The notes: a model not told the origin generated them from the letters alone. DNA of 64,000 bases from WHSW01 sp963705955 (GCA_963705955.1 CAVPLH010000010.1:124001-188000); one strand, 5' to 3'. Shown: positions 37,227 through 46,599, numbered from the stretch's first letter. A program made the numbers and translations.

Positions 37227-38498
37227 TCAGTCCTCGTCGTCCGGGATCACGATCCGGCTGTCACGCTCGTGCGTGAAGCCCGCCCAGACCCAGTTGACAA
37301 CGGCCTTCGAGCGGTCCTCGCCGGTGGAGAGCAGCGCGAGATGGACCGCGCCCCAGGCGAGGAACGCGGCCTTGCCCTTCATCGTCCGTCCGTGAGGGAA
37401 CTGGATCACCGCCGCGCCCGGCCCGATCGTCGCCATCGTGCCCTTGTCGTGGTAGGCGAACGGCTTCGCGGCTTCGCCGGCGACGGCGCGGGCGATGTTC
37501 TCGCCGGCACGCTCCCCGGACTGCAGCGCCACGGAGCCGAGCTGCGGCAGGTCGTCGCCGGTCTTCGCGTCGGTGATCCAGGCGATGTCTCCGACCGCGA
37601 AGACCTCGGGATGTCCCTCCACGCTGAGCTCGGGCCCGACCGGGATCCGGTTGCCGTGCTCGAGCTCGAGGCCCAGCGTCTGGGCGAGCGGATGCGCCTC
37701 GAGCCCGGCGCCCCAGACCAGGGTGTGAGCCTTCAGCTCTCGTCCCGACTTCAGCGTCACCCTGGTCGGGGTCACCGACGAGACGACCTCGCCGAGCAGC
37801 ACGTCGACGTCCCAGCTCTCGAGCCGCTCGGTCGCGTAGTCGCGGAGCTTCGGATCGAACATCGAGAACAGCGCCGGACCGGCCTCGACCACTGCGAGCT
37901 TCGCCCCCTCGAGCTGCATGCTCGGATAGTCCTTGGCGAAATCGCTTCGGTAGAGCTCCGATAGGGCTCCGACGCTCTCGACGCCGGTCGGCCCGCCGCC
38001 GACGACGACGATCGCGAGCGCGCCGTCTTCGACCAGAGACGGGTCGCGGTCGGCCGCCTCCCAGCGCTTCAGCACGTGTTCCTTGAGCCGCAGCGCGTCC
38101 TTCAGCGTGTACATCGGAAAGGCGTGCTCGGACGCACCTTCGACGCCGAAGAAGTTCACCCTCGCCCCGAGTCCGATCACGAGGTAGTCGTAGCTGAGCG
38201 GATCCATCTCCTCGAATTGCACCTCGCGCTTCTCGAGGTCGATGGCCGTTGCCGTCGCCTGATGGATCGTCCCGTTCGGCTGGTCGTGGAACAGATCGCG
38301 CAGCGAGTGGGCGACCTCCGAAGGGTCGAGCAGGTCCGTCGCCACCTGATACAGAAGCGGCTGGAAGGTGTGAAAGTCGTGGCGGTCGACGAGCACCACG
38401 TCGACGTCGGCTTTCTTCAGCTCGCGGGCTGCGCCGATCCCCGCGAAGCCGCCGCCGAGGATCAGAACCCTCGGCCGCTGTCGATCGCGAGCGCCCAT
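37227..38498 (-). CDS. ndh: Type II NADH:quinone oxidoreductase
   Basis: Non-proton-pumping NADH dehydrogenase, membrane-associated, 423 residues. The FAD Rossmann motif is VLILGGGFAGIGAARELKK. Then HTFQPLLYQVATDLL, SYDYLVIGLGARVNFFGV, and the second (NADH) Rossmann VVVGGGPTGVESVGALSEL. FAVGDIAWI and LPQLGSVALQSGERAGENIARAV contribute to flavin and quinone binding. An amphipathic C-terminal part (FLAWGAVHLALL) probably docks on the membrane. Its start codon sits in the loop of an 8-bp hairpin and is nine bases from the GMC stop, so translation is probably coupled. Confidence 0.93.
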   Translation of the reverse strand: MGARDRQRPRVLILGGGFAGIGAARELKKADVDVVLVDRHDFHTFQPLLYQVATDLLDPSEVAHSLRDLFHDQPNGTIHQATATAIDLEKREVQFEEMDPLSYDYLVIGLGARVNFFGVEGASEHAFPMYTLKDALRLKEHVLKRWEAADRDPSLVEDGALAIVVVGGGPTGVESVGALSELYRSDFAKDYPSMQLEGAKLAVVEAGPALFSMFDPKLRDYATERLESWDVDVLLGEVVSSVTPTRVTLKSGRELKAHTLVWGAGLEAHPLAQTLGLELEHGNRIPVGPELSVEGHPEVFAVGDIAWITDAKTGDDLPQLGSVALQSGERAGENIARAVAGEAAKPFAYHDKGTMATIGPGAAVIQFPHGRTMKGKAAFLAWGAVHLALLSTGEDRSKAVVNWVWAGFTHERDSRIVIPDDED

Positions 38499-38508
38499 CC
38501 GGGCGCTC
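38489..38508 (-). promoter_or_regulatory. Hairpin enclosing the ndh start codon
   Basis: On the coding strand GAGCGCCC-GGAT-GGGCGCTC forms a perfect 8-bp stem with a tetraloop. The 5' arm starts inside the stop of the GMC gene; the loop contains the first bases of the ndh ATG. No separate ribosome binding site is seen. Confidence 0.6.
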
Positions 38509-40072
38509 AGCCGTCGGGTCGAGCGTCGAGGCGCTCGAGCAGATGGTCGCCGACCCGGAGGGCGTTGGCCATCGCCGTAAGTCCCGGGTTGACGGCGCCG
38601 ATGCTGGGGAAGAAGCTGGTGTCGACGACGTAGAGGTTGTCGAGCTCGTGCGCCTTGCAGTTCGTGTCGAGCACCGAGTCGGCGGGATCGGTGCCGAAGC
38701 GGCAGGTCCCGGTCTGATGCGCGACTCCCGCCACCGGGATCTCGTTCTTCAGGTAGGCGTGGTGTGGGAGAAGGTGGCCCTCGTGCATGCCGATGTGGCC
38801 GAGGATGGACTTGAGCTTGTCGTAGAGCTCCTTCTTCGGCTTCTCGTTGGAGTAGGTGTAGCTCAGCCTGATTGCGCCGTCGTCCGTGAGCGTCACCCGG
38901 TTGTCCGGCCTCGGCAGGTCCTCGGTCGAGAGCCAGAAGTCGACGGCGTGGGCGGCGATCTCCTCGAGGCTCCAGCTGGGGGCCAGCTTCGTCTCGAGCG
39001 GCTTCTCGCCCCGGTACATCGGAGCCTGGGACTTGCCGACCATCTGGATGTTGCCGAGCGGGTGATCGAACTCCTCACCGGCGAAGTAGAAGTCATTGAG
39101 CCCGAGCGTCTTCTGGAAGACGGTCGGGTTTGGCTCTCTCGACAGGGCCAGGACGGCCTGGCTGTTGTGGAACATGTAGTTGCGGCCCACCTGGTCGGAA
39201 CCGTTCGCCAGGCCATTCGGATGCTTGTCGGTGGCGGAGGCGAGCAGCAGCTTGGCGGAGTTGGCCGCACCGCAGGAGACCGCGACGATGTCGGCCGAGT
39301 AGGTCTCCCGCTCGCCGTCGCGCTCGACCACGACCTCCGTCACCGCCTCACCACCGGCGTCGGTGTTGAGGGCGACCGCCTCTGAGTTCGTCAGCAGCGT
39401 GACGTTCGTGTGCTCGAGCGCGGGCCGCACCGCGATCACCTCGGCGTCAGACTTCGCGTGCACGAGGCAGGGAAAGCCATCGCAGTCGTCGCAGCGGACG
39501 CAGGCGCTGTAGGGCATGTTCGCCTCGTCCAACATCACCCCGCAGGGAGCGTGGAAGGGCCGGTAGCCGGCGGCGGCGAGATCGTCCGAGAGCTGCTGGA
39601 TGCGCGGCTCGTGGGAGACGGCCGGGAAGGGATAGGGAGCGCTTGCCGGGGGCTCAGTGGGGTCCTCGCCTCGAGCACCGTGCACCTGGTAGAGCTCCTC
39701 CGCCTGTGTGTAGTAGGGCTCCATCTCGTCGTAGGAGATCGGCCAGGCCGGCGAGACGCCATCCTCGTACTGGACCTCGCCGAAGTCCTCGGCGCGCAGG
39801 CGGTAGAGCGCCGCGCCGAACATCTTGGTCGCGCCGCCGACGAAGTAGTGCACCTGCGGGGCGAACTCCTTGTCCTTGGCGTCGTACCAGGTGTCCTCCG
39901 ACTGGTAGCGGCCGTCGACGAAGACGTCCTCGGCCCGCCAGTTCTGCGGCTCGCGAGTCAGGAAGTCCCCTCGCTCCAGCAGCAGGATCTTCTTGCCGGA
40001 GCCGGCGAGCCTGTGGACGAGCGTCCCTCCCCCGGCCCCGCTGCCGATCACGATCACGTCGTAATCGCTCAT
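38507..40072 (-). CDS. GMC family FAD-dependent oxidoreductase
   Basis: 521 residues. The FAD motif is DVIVIGSGAGGGTLVHRLAGSGKKILLLERGDF, then HYFVGGATKMFGAALYRLR (GMC signature region), and the C-terminal HQTGTCRFGTDPADSVLDTNCKAHELDNLYVVDTSFFPSIGAVNPGLTAMANALR with the active-site His and Asn. The segment SACVRCDDCDGFPC (residues about 192-205) has four clustered Cys, ferredoxin-like, which suggests a metal site or Fe-S cluster passing electrons onward. It oxidises an alcohol or sugar; the neighbours (GH15, zwf, NDH-2) favour a sugar. ATG overlaps the GH15 stop. Confidence 0.88.
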   Translation of the reverse strand: MSDYDVIVIGSGAGGGTLVHRLAGSGKKILLLERGDFLTREPQNWRAEDVFVDGRYQSEDTWYDAKDKEFAPQVHYFVGGATKMFGAALYRLRAEDFGEVQYEDGVSPAWPISYDEMEPYYTQAEELYQVHGARGEDPTEPPASAPYPFPAVSHEPRIQQLSDDLAAAGYRPFHAPCGVMLDEANMPYSACVRCDDCDGFPCLVHAKSDAEVIAVRPALEHTNVTLLTNSEAVALNTDAGGEAVTEVVVERDGERETYSADIVAVSCGAANSAKLLLASATDKHPNGLANGSDQVGRNYMFHNSQAVLALSREPNPTVFQKTLGLNDFYFAGEEFDHPLGNIQMVGKSQAPMYRGEKPLETKLAPSWSLEEIAAHAVDFWLSTEDLPRPDNRVTLTDDGAIRLSYTYSNEKPKKELYDKLKSILGHIGMHEGHLLPHHAYLKNEIPVAGVAHQTGTCRFGTDPADSVLDTNCKAHELDNLYVVDTSFFPSIGAVNPGLTAMANALRVGDHLLERLDARPDG

Positions 40073-42040
40073 ACGGTGACTCCGAACTCCTTGAGACGCT
40101 CGCTCATGATGATCCGTGCCCCGGCCTCGATCAGCGCAAGATGGGAGAAAGCCTGGGGAAAGTTCCCCAGGAACCGGCCGGTGCTGGGATCGAACTCCTC
40201 GGCGTAGAGGCCGAGCGGGGAGGCGATGCGGAGCAGCCGGTCCATCAGGTCCCGCGCCCGCTGGTGCTCGCCGATGATCGCAAGGCCCGAGACGAGCCAG
40301 AAGGAGCAGATCAGGAAGCTGCCCTCCTTGCCCGAGAGCCCGTCGTCGGTCTGGCCGGTGACGTACCGGAGCACGAAGCCGTCCTCGGTGAGGTCGTCTG
40401 CGATCGCCAGCACGCTCTTTCGCATCACCTCGTCGTCGCCCGGCAGGAAGCCGAAGATTGCCGCCAGCAGAGTGGAGGCGTCGAGCGCATCGGTGTCGTA
40501 GTGCTGGCGCAGGACCCCGTCGCGGACGCCGTTCTCGAGGATGTCCTTGCGGATCTCCTCGGCCGTGACACCCCATGTCTCCTGGAGCTTCGAGTCCCCC
40601 CGGATCTCCGCGAGCTTCGAGGCCCGGTCCATCGCGACCCAGCACATCAGCTTGGAGGAGACGTACTGCTGGGGCTTGCCGCGCGCCTCCCAGATCCCCT
40701 GATCCGGCTTCTTCCAGACGTTCGTCGCGCACTCGGCCTGGGCCTGGACGACCGGCCATAGTCGCCGCGGCAGGCGCTGGCTGCGATTGGTGTGGAGCAG
40801 AATCGAGTCGAGGGCGGCACCGAAGACGTCGTTCTGGCGCTGGTCGAAGGCGCCGTTACCGACCCGCACCGGCGATGCTCCGGCGTATCCCGAGAGGTCA
40901 TCCCGAGTCGTCTCGGTGAGGTCCCGCCGACCGTCGATCCCATACATGATCTGCAGCCCGCCGTCCTCGTTTGGCTCGAGGTCGCCGACGAACTGCATGA
41001 ACTCGTTGGCCTCCCAGTCCAGGTCCAGGTAGTGCAGCGCCTGGAGCGTGAAGGTCGAGTCCCTGATCCAGGTGAACCGGTAGTCCCAGTTGCGCTCCCC
41101 ACCCGGCGTCTCCGGCAGCGAGGTCGTCAGGGCGGCGAGGGTGGCACCCGTCGGCATGTAGGTGAGCCCCTTGATGGTGAGGGCCGAGCGCTGGATCGCC
41201 AGCCTGAAGCGGTGATCCGCCATCCGGGCCTTGGAGATCCAGCTGCGCCAGTAGTTGACGGTCTCGCCGATGCGTGCGTTGGCCTGGTCGATGTCCTCCG
41301 GCGAGGCGAGCTCCTCCGCCCAGGAGAGCGAGCAGAACGCCTGCTCTCCCTTCTGGAGCGTGTGCCGTGCCCGCGCCACCTCTCCCTCCACCCCCAGCGG
41401 AATGCTGCTTCGGAGCCTGACGGTCATGCCCGCTCCGCTCGCGTCGGCGGTGTGTCGGGCCCTGCAGCGACCACTCGGCGGGTGTCCGGCCGTAGTCGAA
41501 GTCCGGCTCGCAGAGCAGCTCCATGTCGACCGAGCCCTCCATGCAGAGCACCGTTCGCACGAGCAGGTGATGGGCGTCGTCGTCGGCGGGCGCGCGTGTG
41601 TGCGGGGTGACCTCGTCCTTGTGCAGGGTGGGACCGATCGTCAGGGCATCGCGCACCATCGCCCATCCCGTCGGCGTGTGCCAGGTCGTGTTGAGGACAT
41701 TGGTGCCCGGTTCGTAGATCCGGTTGCTCGGCACGTTGACCCCGAAGGGGGCGAAGCGGAACGAGCCCGCTTCGCGGTCGAGCAGCGACCCGAAGATGCT
41801 GGGCGAGTCGAACCGCGGCACGCAGAGCCAGTCGATCGCCCCGTCGGGCGCCACCAGGGCGCCGGTATGGCAGTTGGAGAGGAAGGCGTAGTCCGCGATC
41901 GGCGGGAACGGCGACGGCATCGCGGCGCTCTGAGGCATTCCCTGCTCCTTGCCGGCCGCGGGTGCTTTGCCGTCTCCGCTCGCCGCTGCCTTGCCGCCGG
42001 AGCGGCGCTTTCCGGCGCTCTTCTGCTTCGCGGGACTCAT
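40069..42040 (-). CDS. Glycoside hydrolase family 15 (glucoamylase/trehalase-like), frameshifted
   Basis: 656 residues after removing one extra base at about 41446-41452. A Lys/Ala-rich tail precedes the N-terminal beta domain (IADYAFLSNCHTGALVAPDGAIDWLCVPRFDSPSIFGSLLD). The (alpha/alpha)6 barrel begins at SALTIKGLTYMPTGATLAALTTSLPE and includes GGERNWDYRFTWIRDSTFTLQAL, where R-x-W-I-R-D binds substrate. The end, EEFDPSTGRFLGNFPQAFSHLALI, carries the expected second catalytic region. Actinobacterial members include trehalases and glucoamylases. No signal peptide, so cytoplasmic. ATG overlaps the zwf stop as ATGA. Confidence 0.9.
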
Positions 42041-43545
42041 GACCCGGTCCACGGCTCGTGCCAGCCGCCGTAGTCGGCCACGAGCCTGTCAGCGGCCTTC
42101 GGTCCCCAGGTACCCGGTTTGTACGGGAGGACCCTCGGGGGCTTCTCGAGCAGCGGGTCGCAGACCCGCCAGGTCTCCTCGATGTTGTCCTGCCGGGTGA
42201 AGCGCGTGCTGTTGCCGATCATCGCGGCGTGCAGGAGGACCTCGTACGGGGTCGGGCCCTCGCCGCCCTCCTGCGCGAACTCCATGTCGAGGTTGATCTG
42301 CTCGGGTCCGGTTTCGTCAGCCCGCTGTGCGTCGACCAGCAGCCGAATCCCGGTCGTCGGGTGGAGCCTGACGACGAGCTGGTCGGGCTCGGCCCGCCGC
42401 CGGCCGGTCGCGGTGTAGCCGAGGCGCGGCGGCTCCTTGAAGATCAGCCTGAGCTCCCACTGCTCCACCGGGAGTTCCTTCCCCGTCCGGATGAAGAACG
42501 GGACTCCGGTCCAGCGCCAGTTGTCGATCTCGAAGCGGATCGCCGCAAATGTCTCCGTCTTCGAGTCCTTCGCGACCCCCTTGATCTTCCGGTAGCCCTC
42601 GTACTGCCCTCGCACGTACTGCTTCGGGTCGGCCTTCGGCATCGCCGAGAAGACGCCGAACATCGCGTCCTTCAACGCCCGGGCGTCGCGGCTGGCGGGC
42701 GGTTCCATCGCAGCCGCCGCAACCACCTGCATCAGGTGGTTGACAACGACGTCCCGGACGGCGCCAACGGGGTCGTAGAAGCTGCCACGGTCGGAGACTC
42801 CGAAGTTCTCCGCCATCGTGATCTGGACGCAGGCGACGCTGTTGCGGTTCCAGACGGGCTCGAACATCGCATTCGCGAATCGCAGATAGAGAATCTCGGC
42901 CAGGCCCATCACGCCGAGGAAGTGGTCGATCCGGTAGAGCTGGTCCTCGCGGATGTACTGATGGATCTCCGCGGCAAGCTCGCGGGCGGAGGCGAGGTCG
43001 TGGCCGAAGGGCTTCTCGACCACCACCCTGGCGTTCTTGGTGAGGCCGGCTTCGAAGAGCCCCTTGATCGTCATGCCGAAGAGGGAGGGCGGGATCTCCA
43101 GATAGAAGACCGGGGTCTTCGCTCCCTTGATGTGGGCGGCCAGGCGCTCGTAAGTCTCGGCCTTGGCGAAGTCGCCCTGGATGTAGGAGAGGCGCTTGGC
43201 GAGCCGGTTGAAGATCTTCGGGTCGGGCTTCTTCCCGGATGAGGTCTCGATCGCCTTGCGGGCGTGATCACGGAGGTCCTTGTCCGACCAGTCGTCGAAG
43301 GCCACGCCGACGACCGGGCAGTCGAGCAGCCCCCGGGCCTCGAGCCGGTAGAGCGAGTTGAAGGTCATCACCTTGGCGAGATCGCCGGTGATGCCAAAGG
43401 AGACGAAGACGTCGGCGGGGCGCGTCGTGCCTGACGCGGGACCTCTTCCGCTTCGCCCTGGTCGCTTGTCTTGTCGTGCTCGCCACGTAAGGCCCTCGCG
43501 TACCCAGCGAGTATCGATCCTTCTCCGATCGGCATCCTCGCACAT
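42037..43545 (-). CDS. zwf: Glucose-6-phosphate 1-dehydrogenase
   Basis: First step of the oxidative pentose phosphate pathway. The nucleotide loop is FVSFGITGDLAKVMTFNSL, the active site YRIDHFLGV with catalytic His, and VVVEKPFGHDLASA the substrate Lys region. RRAEPDQLVVRLHPTTGI and NSTRFTRQDNIEETWRVCDPLL follow. From ATG 43545 it has about 502 residues, but the first 43 are not typical and no closer ATG, GTG or TTG exists before the family core. That start would overlap palindrome copy 4, so either the start is hidden by an indel or the palindrome covers it. First gene of a five-gene run. Confidence 0.93.
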   Translation of the reverse strand: MCEDADRRRIDTRWVREGLTWRARQDKRPGRSGRGPASGTTRPADVFVSFGITGDLAKVMTFNSLYRLEARGLLDCPVVGVAFDDWSDKDLRDHARKAIETSSGKKPDPKIFNRLAKRLSYIQGDFAKAETYERLAAHIKGAKTPVFYLEIPPSLFGMTIKGLFEAGLTKNARVVVEKPFGHDLASARELAAEIHQYIREDQLYRIDHFLGVMGLAEILYLRFANAMFEPVWNRNSVACVQITMAENFGVSDRGSFYDPVGAVRDVVVNHLMQVVAAAAMEPPASRDARALKDAMFGVFSAMPKADPKQYVRGQYEGYRKIKGVAKDSKTETFAAIRFEIDNWRWTGVPFFIRTGKELPVEQWELRLIFKEPPRLGYTATGRRRAEPDQLVVRLHPTTGIRLLVDAQRADETGPEQINLDMEFAQEGGEGPTPYEVLLHAAMIGNSTRFTRQDNIEETWRVCDPLLEKPPRVLPYKPGTWGPKAADRLVADYGGWHEPWTGS

Positions 43546-43562
43546 CACCCCATTTGGGTGAA
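43544..43562. promoter_or_regulatory. Shared 7-5-7 palindrome, copy 4 (at the zwf start)
   Basis: ATCACCC-CATTT-GGGTGAA, between zwf and the cyclase gene, overlapping the first possible zwf start codon. Confidence 0.6.
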
Positions 43563-43599
43563 CCGGATTTGTTAACGAGAAGGCTTCAGCTGCCGGTCG

Positions 43600-44538
43600 T
43601 CAGAGGACCGCGATCGGGTTCACCGGTGAGCCGGTCCCGCCGATGACGCGCAGCGGTGCCGCGAGGAAGAGGAACTCCCAGCGGCTTTCTCGTTTGCACG
43701 CGGCGACGAGGCCCTCGAACTGCAGGTAATCGAGCAGGTGGACTCCCATCGCGTTCAGCGCCAAGGTGTGGATCGGAAAGTCGATCCCCTCGGTCGTGCT
43801 CGGGGTGGTGTCGCTGTTGCCATCCGATCCGAGCGCCGCAATCCGCCGCTCCGCCAAGAACGTGGCGCAGCTGGGATGCAGGCCGGCCTTGGCAACGTCG
43901 CTGTCCCAGGGTCCGAGGTCGGCCTGGCGCCGTGCGTGGCCCGTGCGCACGAGCAGGATGTCGCCCTCCTGGACCGTCACGCCCTGCTTGCGCTCGCAGC
44001 CCTCGAGGTCGTCGGGGAAGACGTGCTCGCCGGGCTCGAGCCAATCAACATCGCGTAACGCGGGCACGTCGAGCAGCACGCCGCGCCCAATGAGGCCGTC
44101 CTTGAGCGCTCCGATGTCGTCGGCAGTCGCTCCCTCGTGAGTCAGGGAGTCCGTCGGCCTCCCGTTGTAGAGGGACCCGTCGAACGCGACATGGCAGAGC
44201 GCGTCGATGTGGGTGTGGGACGGATTGTGGTAATCGGCGCCGATGTAGTCCTTGGCGAAACGCAGGGTTCCGGATCCGATGTCCTCATCGCCCATCATCG
44301 TCATGTGGTGATCGGCGGGCGCGGGGTTGTCGATCCCCGGTCGCGTGTTCAGCGGCAGGCTCAGGGTCACGGTCTCGCCGGTGCGAACGAGCTGCGCAGC
44401 CTCGAGGACCCTGGCGGGGGTGAGGTAGTTGAGTGCGCCGCGTTGGTCCTCAGGGCCCCAACGCCCCCAGGTGGAGACGGCCTCGAACAGCTGCCTGAAC
44501 TCGGCTGCGGTCACCTCGTCTCCGTGGCGTTCGCCCAT
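43600..44538 (-). CDS. Cyclase family protein (kynurenine-formamidase-like)
   Basis: 312 residues, metal-dependent hydrolase of the cyclase/KynB type. The metal motif is NPSHTHIDALCHVAFDG (HxHxDxxxH in the family form), followed by GRGVLLDVPAL and VTVQEGDILLVRTGH, both conserved in the fold. GIDFPIHTLALNAMGVHLLDYLQFEGL is near the C-terminal metal ligands. Many members hydrolyse amide or lactone bonds; the substrate here is unknown. It is divergent from the CFA synthase gene; start ATG 44538 chosen at MGERHGDE. Confidence 0.85.
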   Translation of the reverse strand: MGERHGDEVTAAEFRQLFEAVSTWGRWGPEDQRGALNYLTPARVLEAAQLVRTGETVTLSLPLNTRPGIDNPAPADHHMTMMGDEDIGSGTLRFAKDYIGADYHNPSHTHIDALCHVAFDGSLYNGRPTDSLTHEGATADDIGALKDGLIGRGVLLDVPALRDVDWLEPGEHVFPDDLEGCERKQGVTVQEGDILLVRTGHARRQADLGPWDSDVAKAGLHPSCATFLAERRIAALGSDGNSDTTPSTTEGIDFPIHTLALNAMGVHLLDYLQFEGLVAACKRESRWEFLFLAAPLRVIGGTGSPVNPIAVL

Positions 44539-44611
44539 CGCATGTGCAGTATTTCGCGTCGGAGACGGCCTCGCGTCGTCGTGTCGACCTCGGCGAGGTA
44601 GGTTTAGAAGC

Positions 44612-45917
44612 ATGACGGCGGCGCGCACCGATCCGCTGTGTCGCGAGGTTGCTCAGCGCCCTTCGCGATCGTCCCTTCGCGCTCGAGTTCTGGGATGGGA
44701 GCCGGGTGCCGCCAACGGACGGCGCTGCCGCACCCACCCTGCGGTTCCGCTCGCCGGGAGCGCTCTCGCAGCTGCTGCGCTCCCCGGGACAGCTCGGACT
44801 CGGGCGCGCTTACGTGCTCGGCGAGCTCGAAACGGACGACCTGGACGCGGTGGTCGCCCTGATGGGTCGGTGGGAGCCCCCCTCGCTGGGCGGTTCACAG
44901 CGACTGCGGCTCGTTGCGGCCGCCGTTCGCGCGACCGGGTTGGGCAGGCCCTCACCGCCCCCGGTCGCGGAGCTGCGTGGCTCGCGGAGGCGGCACACGA
45001 CGCAGCGCGACGCCGAGGCGGTTCGCCACCACTACGACGTCTCGAACGAGTTCTACGCGCTGTTCCTCGATCGCTCGATGACCTACAGCTGCGCGCTGTT
45101 CGAGGACGGCACCGAGACGCTCGAGGAAGCGCAGCGGGCGAAGCTGGAGCTGATCTGCTCCAAGCTCGCGCTCGAGCCCGGAATGCGGATGCTCGACGTC
45201 GGCTGCGGCTGGGGCAGCCTCGCGATTCACGCCGCTCGCGAGCATCGCGCGGAGGTGCTCGGGGTCACTCTGTCGGAGCCCCAGGCGGTGCTCGCCGCCG
45301 AGCGAGCTCGAGCGGCCGGCGTCGGCGACCGGGTGGAGTTCCGGATACTCGATTACCGCGAGCTCGAAGGGGAGCGCTTCGACGCGATCGCAAGCATCGG
45401 GATGGTCGAGCACGTCGGCGAGAGTCAGATCGACGGCTACGCGGCCAAGCTCGCGACATTGCTGCGCCCCGACCGGCGGCTGCTCAACCACGGGATCACG
45501 CACGTGCCCCCGGTGCCTGCCGGCGGCTACTCGGGCGGCCCCTTCCTGCAGCGCTACGTGTTTCCCGACGCCGAGCTGCTGAACCTGTGGCGGATGCAGG
45601 CTGCGTTCGACCGCGCCGGGCTGGAGACCCTCCACATCGAGAACCTCCATCCGCACTACGCGGAGACGCTGCGGCACTGGACGCAGCGCCTGGAAGCCAA
45701 CCTCGGCGAGGGGGAGCGTTTGGTCGGGCCCGAGCGCCTACGCGTCTGGCGTCTTTACCTGCGCGCGGCGCGCAACAGCTTCGAGACCGGCCAGAGCGCG
45801 GTCCATCAGATCCTGTGTTCGGCTCCGATCACCGAGCCGGTTACGGTAAGACCGCTCAGCCGCCGGCCCGGGCGCCCGGTGCGCAGAGAGTTCGCTCCGC
45901 CACCGCTTCGGCGGTGA
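44612..45917 (+). CDS. Cyclopropane-fatty-acyl-phospholipid synthase family methyltransferase, frameshifted near start
   Basis: S-adenosylmethionine-dependent modification of membrane lipid acyl chains. 434 residues from ATG 44612 if one extra G at 44648 is removed (CRE then LLSALRDRPF); otherwise a TTG at 44649 starts the same frame. The N-terminal domain (LEFWDGSRVPP...LGRAYVLGELE) is typical. The core is EAVRHHYDVSNEFYALFLDRSMTYSCALF, the SAM loop MLDVGCGWGSLAIHAA, and IASIGMVEHVG. A C-terminal segment HYAETLRHWTQRLEAN completes it. Cyclopropanation is a classic acid and stress adaptation, fitting the gad neighbour. Confidence 0.9.
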
Positions 45918-45968
45918 CCCCAACCCTCGAGCAGCACCGCGGGCATCGTCGACGGCCGAGGCGGTCGC

Positions 45969-46242
45969 TCATCCGAGCAGGGCCGCCTTCTGAGCGGCGA
46001 ACTCCTCGTCGGTGAGCACGCCGCTCTCGTGCAGCTCGCCGAGCTGCTTCAGCTTCTCGATCGTCTCGCCCGACGGGCCCGGAGCGGCCGGGGCCGCCGC
46101 CGGCTGAGCCTGCTGGGCGCGCCGACTGCGCCTGTTCGTCCCCCTCTCGCTGCTGGGACTCCGACCGCTTCTTGCCGGCGTAGTAGGCGCCGCCGCCGAT
46201 CGCCGCCGCGCGCAGCAGCGGTCGGCGTCGCATCAAAGGCAT
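45969..46242 (-). CDS. Small SHOCT-domain protein, frameshifted
   Basis: 90 residues after removing one extra base at about 46114-46122. An N-terminal hydrophobic stretch (LLRAAAIGGGAYYAG) is followed by a Gln/Ala/Pro linker and a C-terminal SHOCT motif (ETIEKLKQLGELHESGVLTDEEFAAQKAALL). SHOCT domains are short oligomerisation units found at the ends of stress-related membrane proteins. ATG 46242 has GGAGG seven bases upstream. It is the last gene of a small three-gene run behind palindrome copy 5. Confidence 0.78.
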
Positions 46243-46251
46243 TGCGACCTC

Positions 46252-46599
46252 CTACTCCGGGACGTCGGGCAGCGAGAGCCCGAGGGCGAGCATGATCTCC
46301 GGCGCCGCGGCGACCACCTTCGGGCCGCCGACCTGCGGGGCGACCGCTCGTAGAACCCCGAGGATGTCCTCGGCGCTCGCGCCTCCGTCGATCGCGTTCG
46401 CGACCTGCCACGCGTAGGAGGCGGGAGGGGCGTCGAGGGCGATCAGCGTCGCGATCTTGACGAGGCCGAAGGTTCGCTCGTCGAGGCCCGTCGCCTCGAG
46501 TTGCGCCTCGCGGAGCTCGAGCGCCTGCTCGAGCACGTCGACCCTTCCGGCGGAGATCCCCGCCAGCGCATCGTGGGTGTCCTGCGAAACAGCGTTCAT
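46252..46599 (-). CDS. Carboxymuconolactone-decarboxylase-like (AhpD-fold) small protein
   Basis: 115 residues, all-helical. ALELREAQLEATGLDERTFGLVKIATLIALDAPPASYAWQVANAIDGGASAEDILGVLRAVAPQVGGPKVVAAAPEI follows the CMD pattern. The CxxC of peroxide-reducing AhpD proteins is replaced by ASYA, so it is not an AhpD-type peroxidase. ATG 46599 has AAAGGAGA six bases upstream. It lies between the four-helix membrane protein and the SHOCT gene on one probable transcript. Role unknown. Confidence 0.78.
   Translation of the reverse strand: MNAVSQDTHDALAGISAGRVDVLEQALELREAQLEATGLDERTFGLVKIATLIALDAPPASYAWQVANAIDGGASAEDILGVLRAVAPQVGGPKVVAAAPEIMLALGLSLPDVPE

Noticed and set aside
44429..46015. Long plus-strand frame overlapping the CFA synthase gene
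   Set aside because: Arg-rich shadow translation; the CFA synthase frame carries SAM-binding and family motifs.
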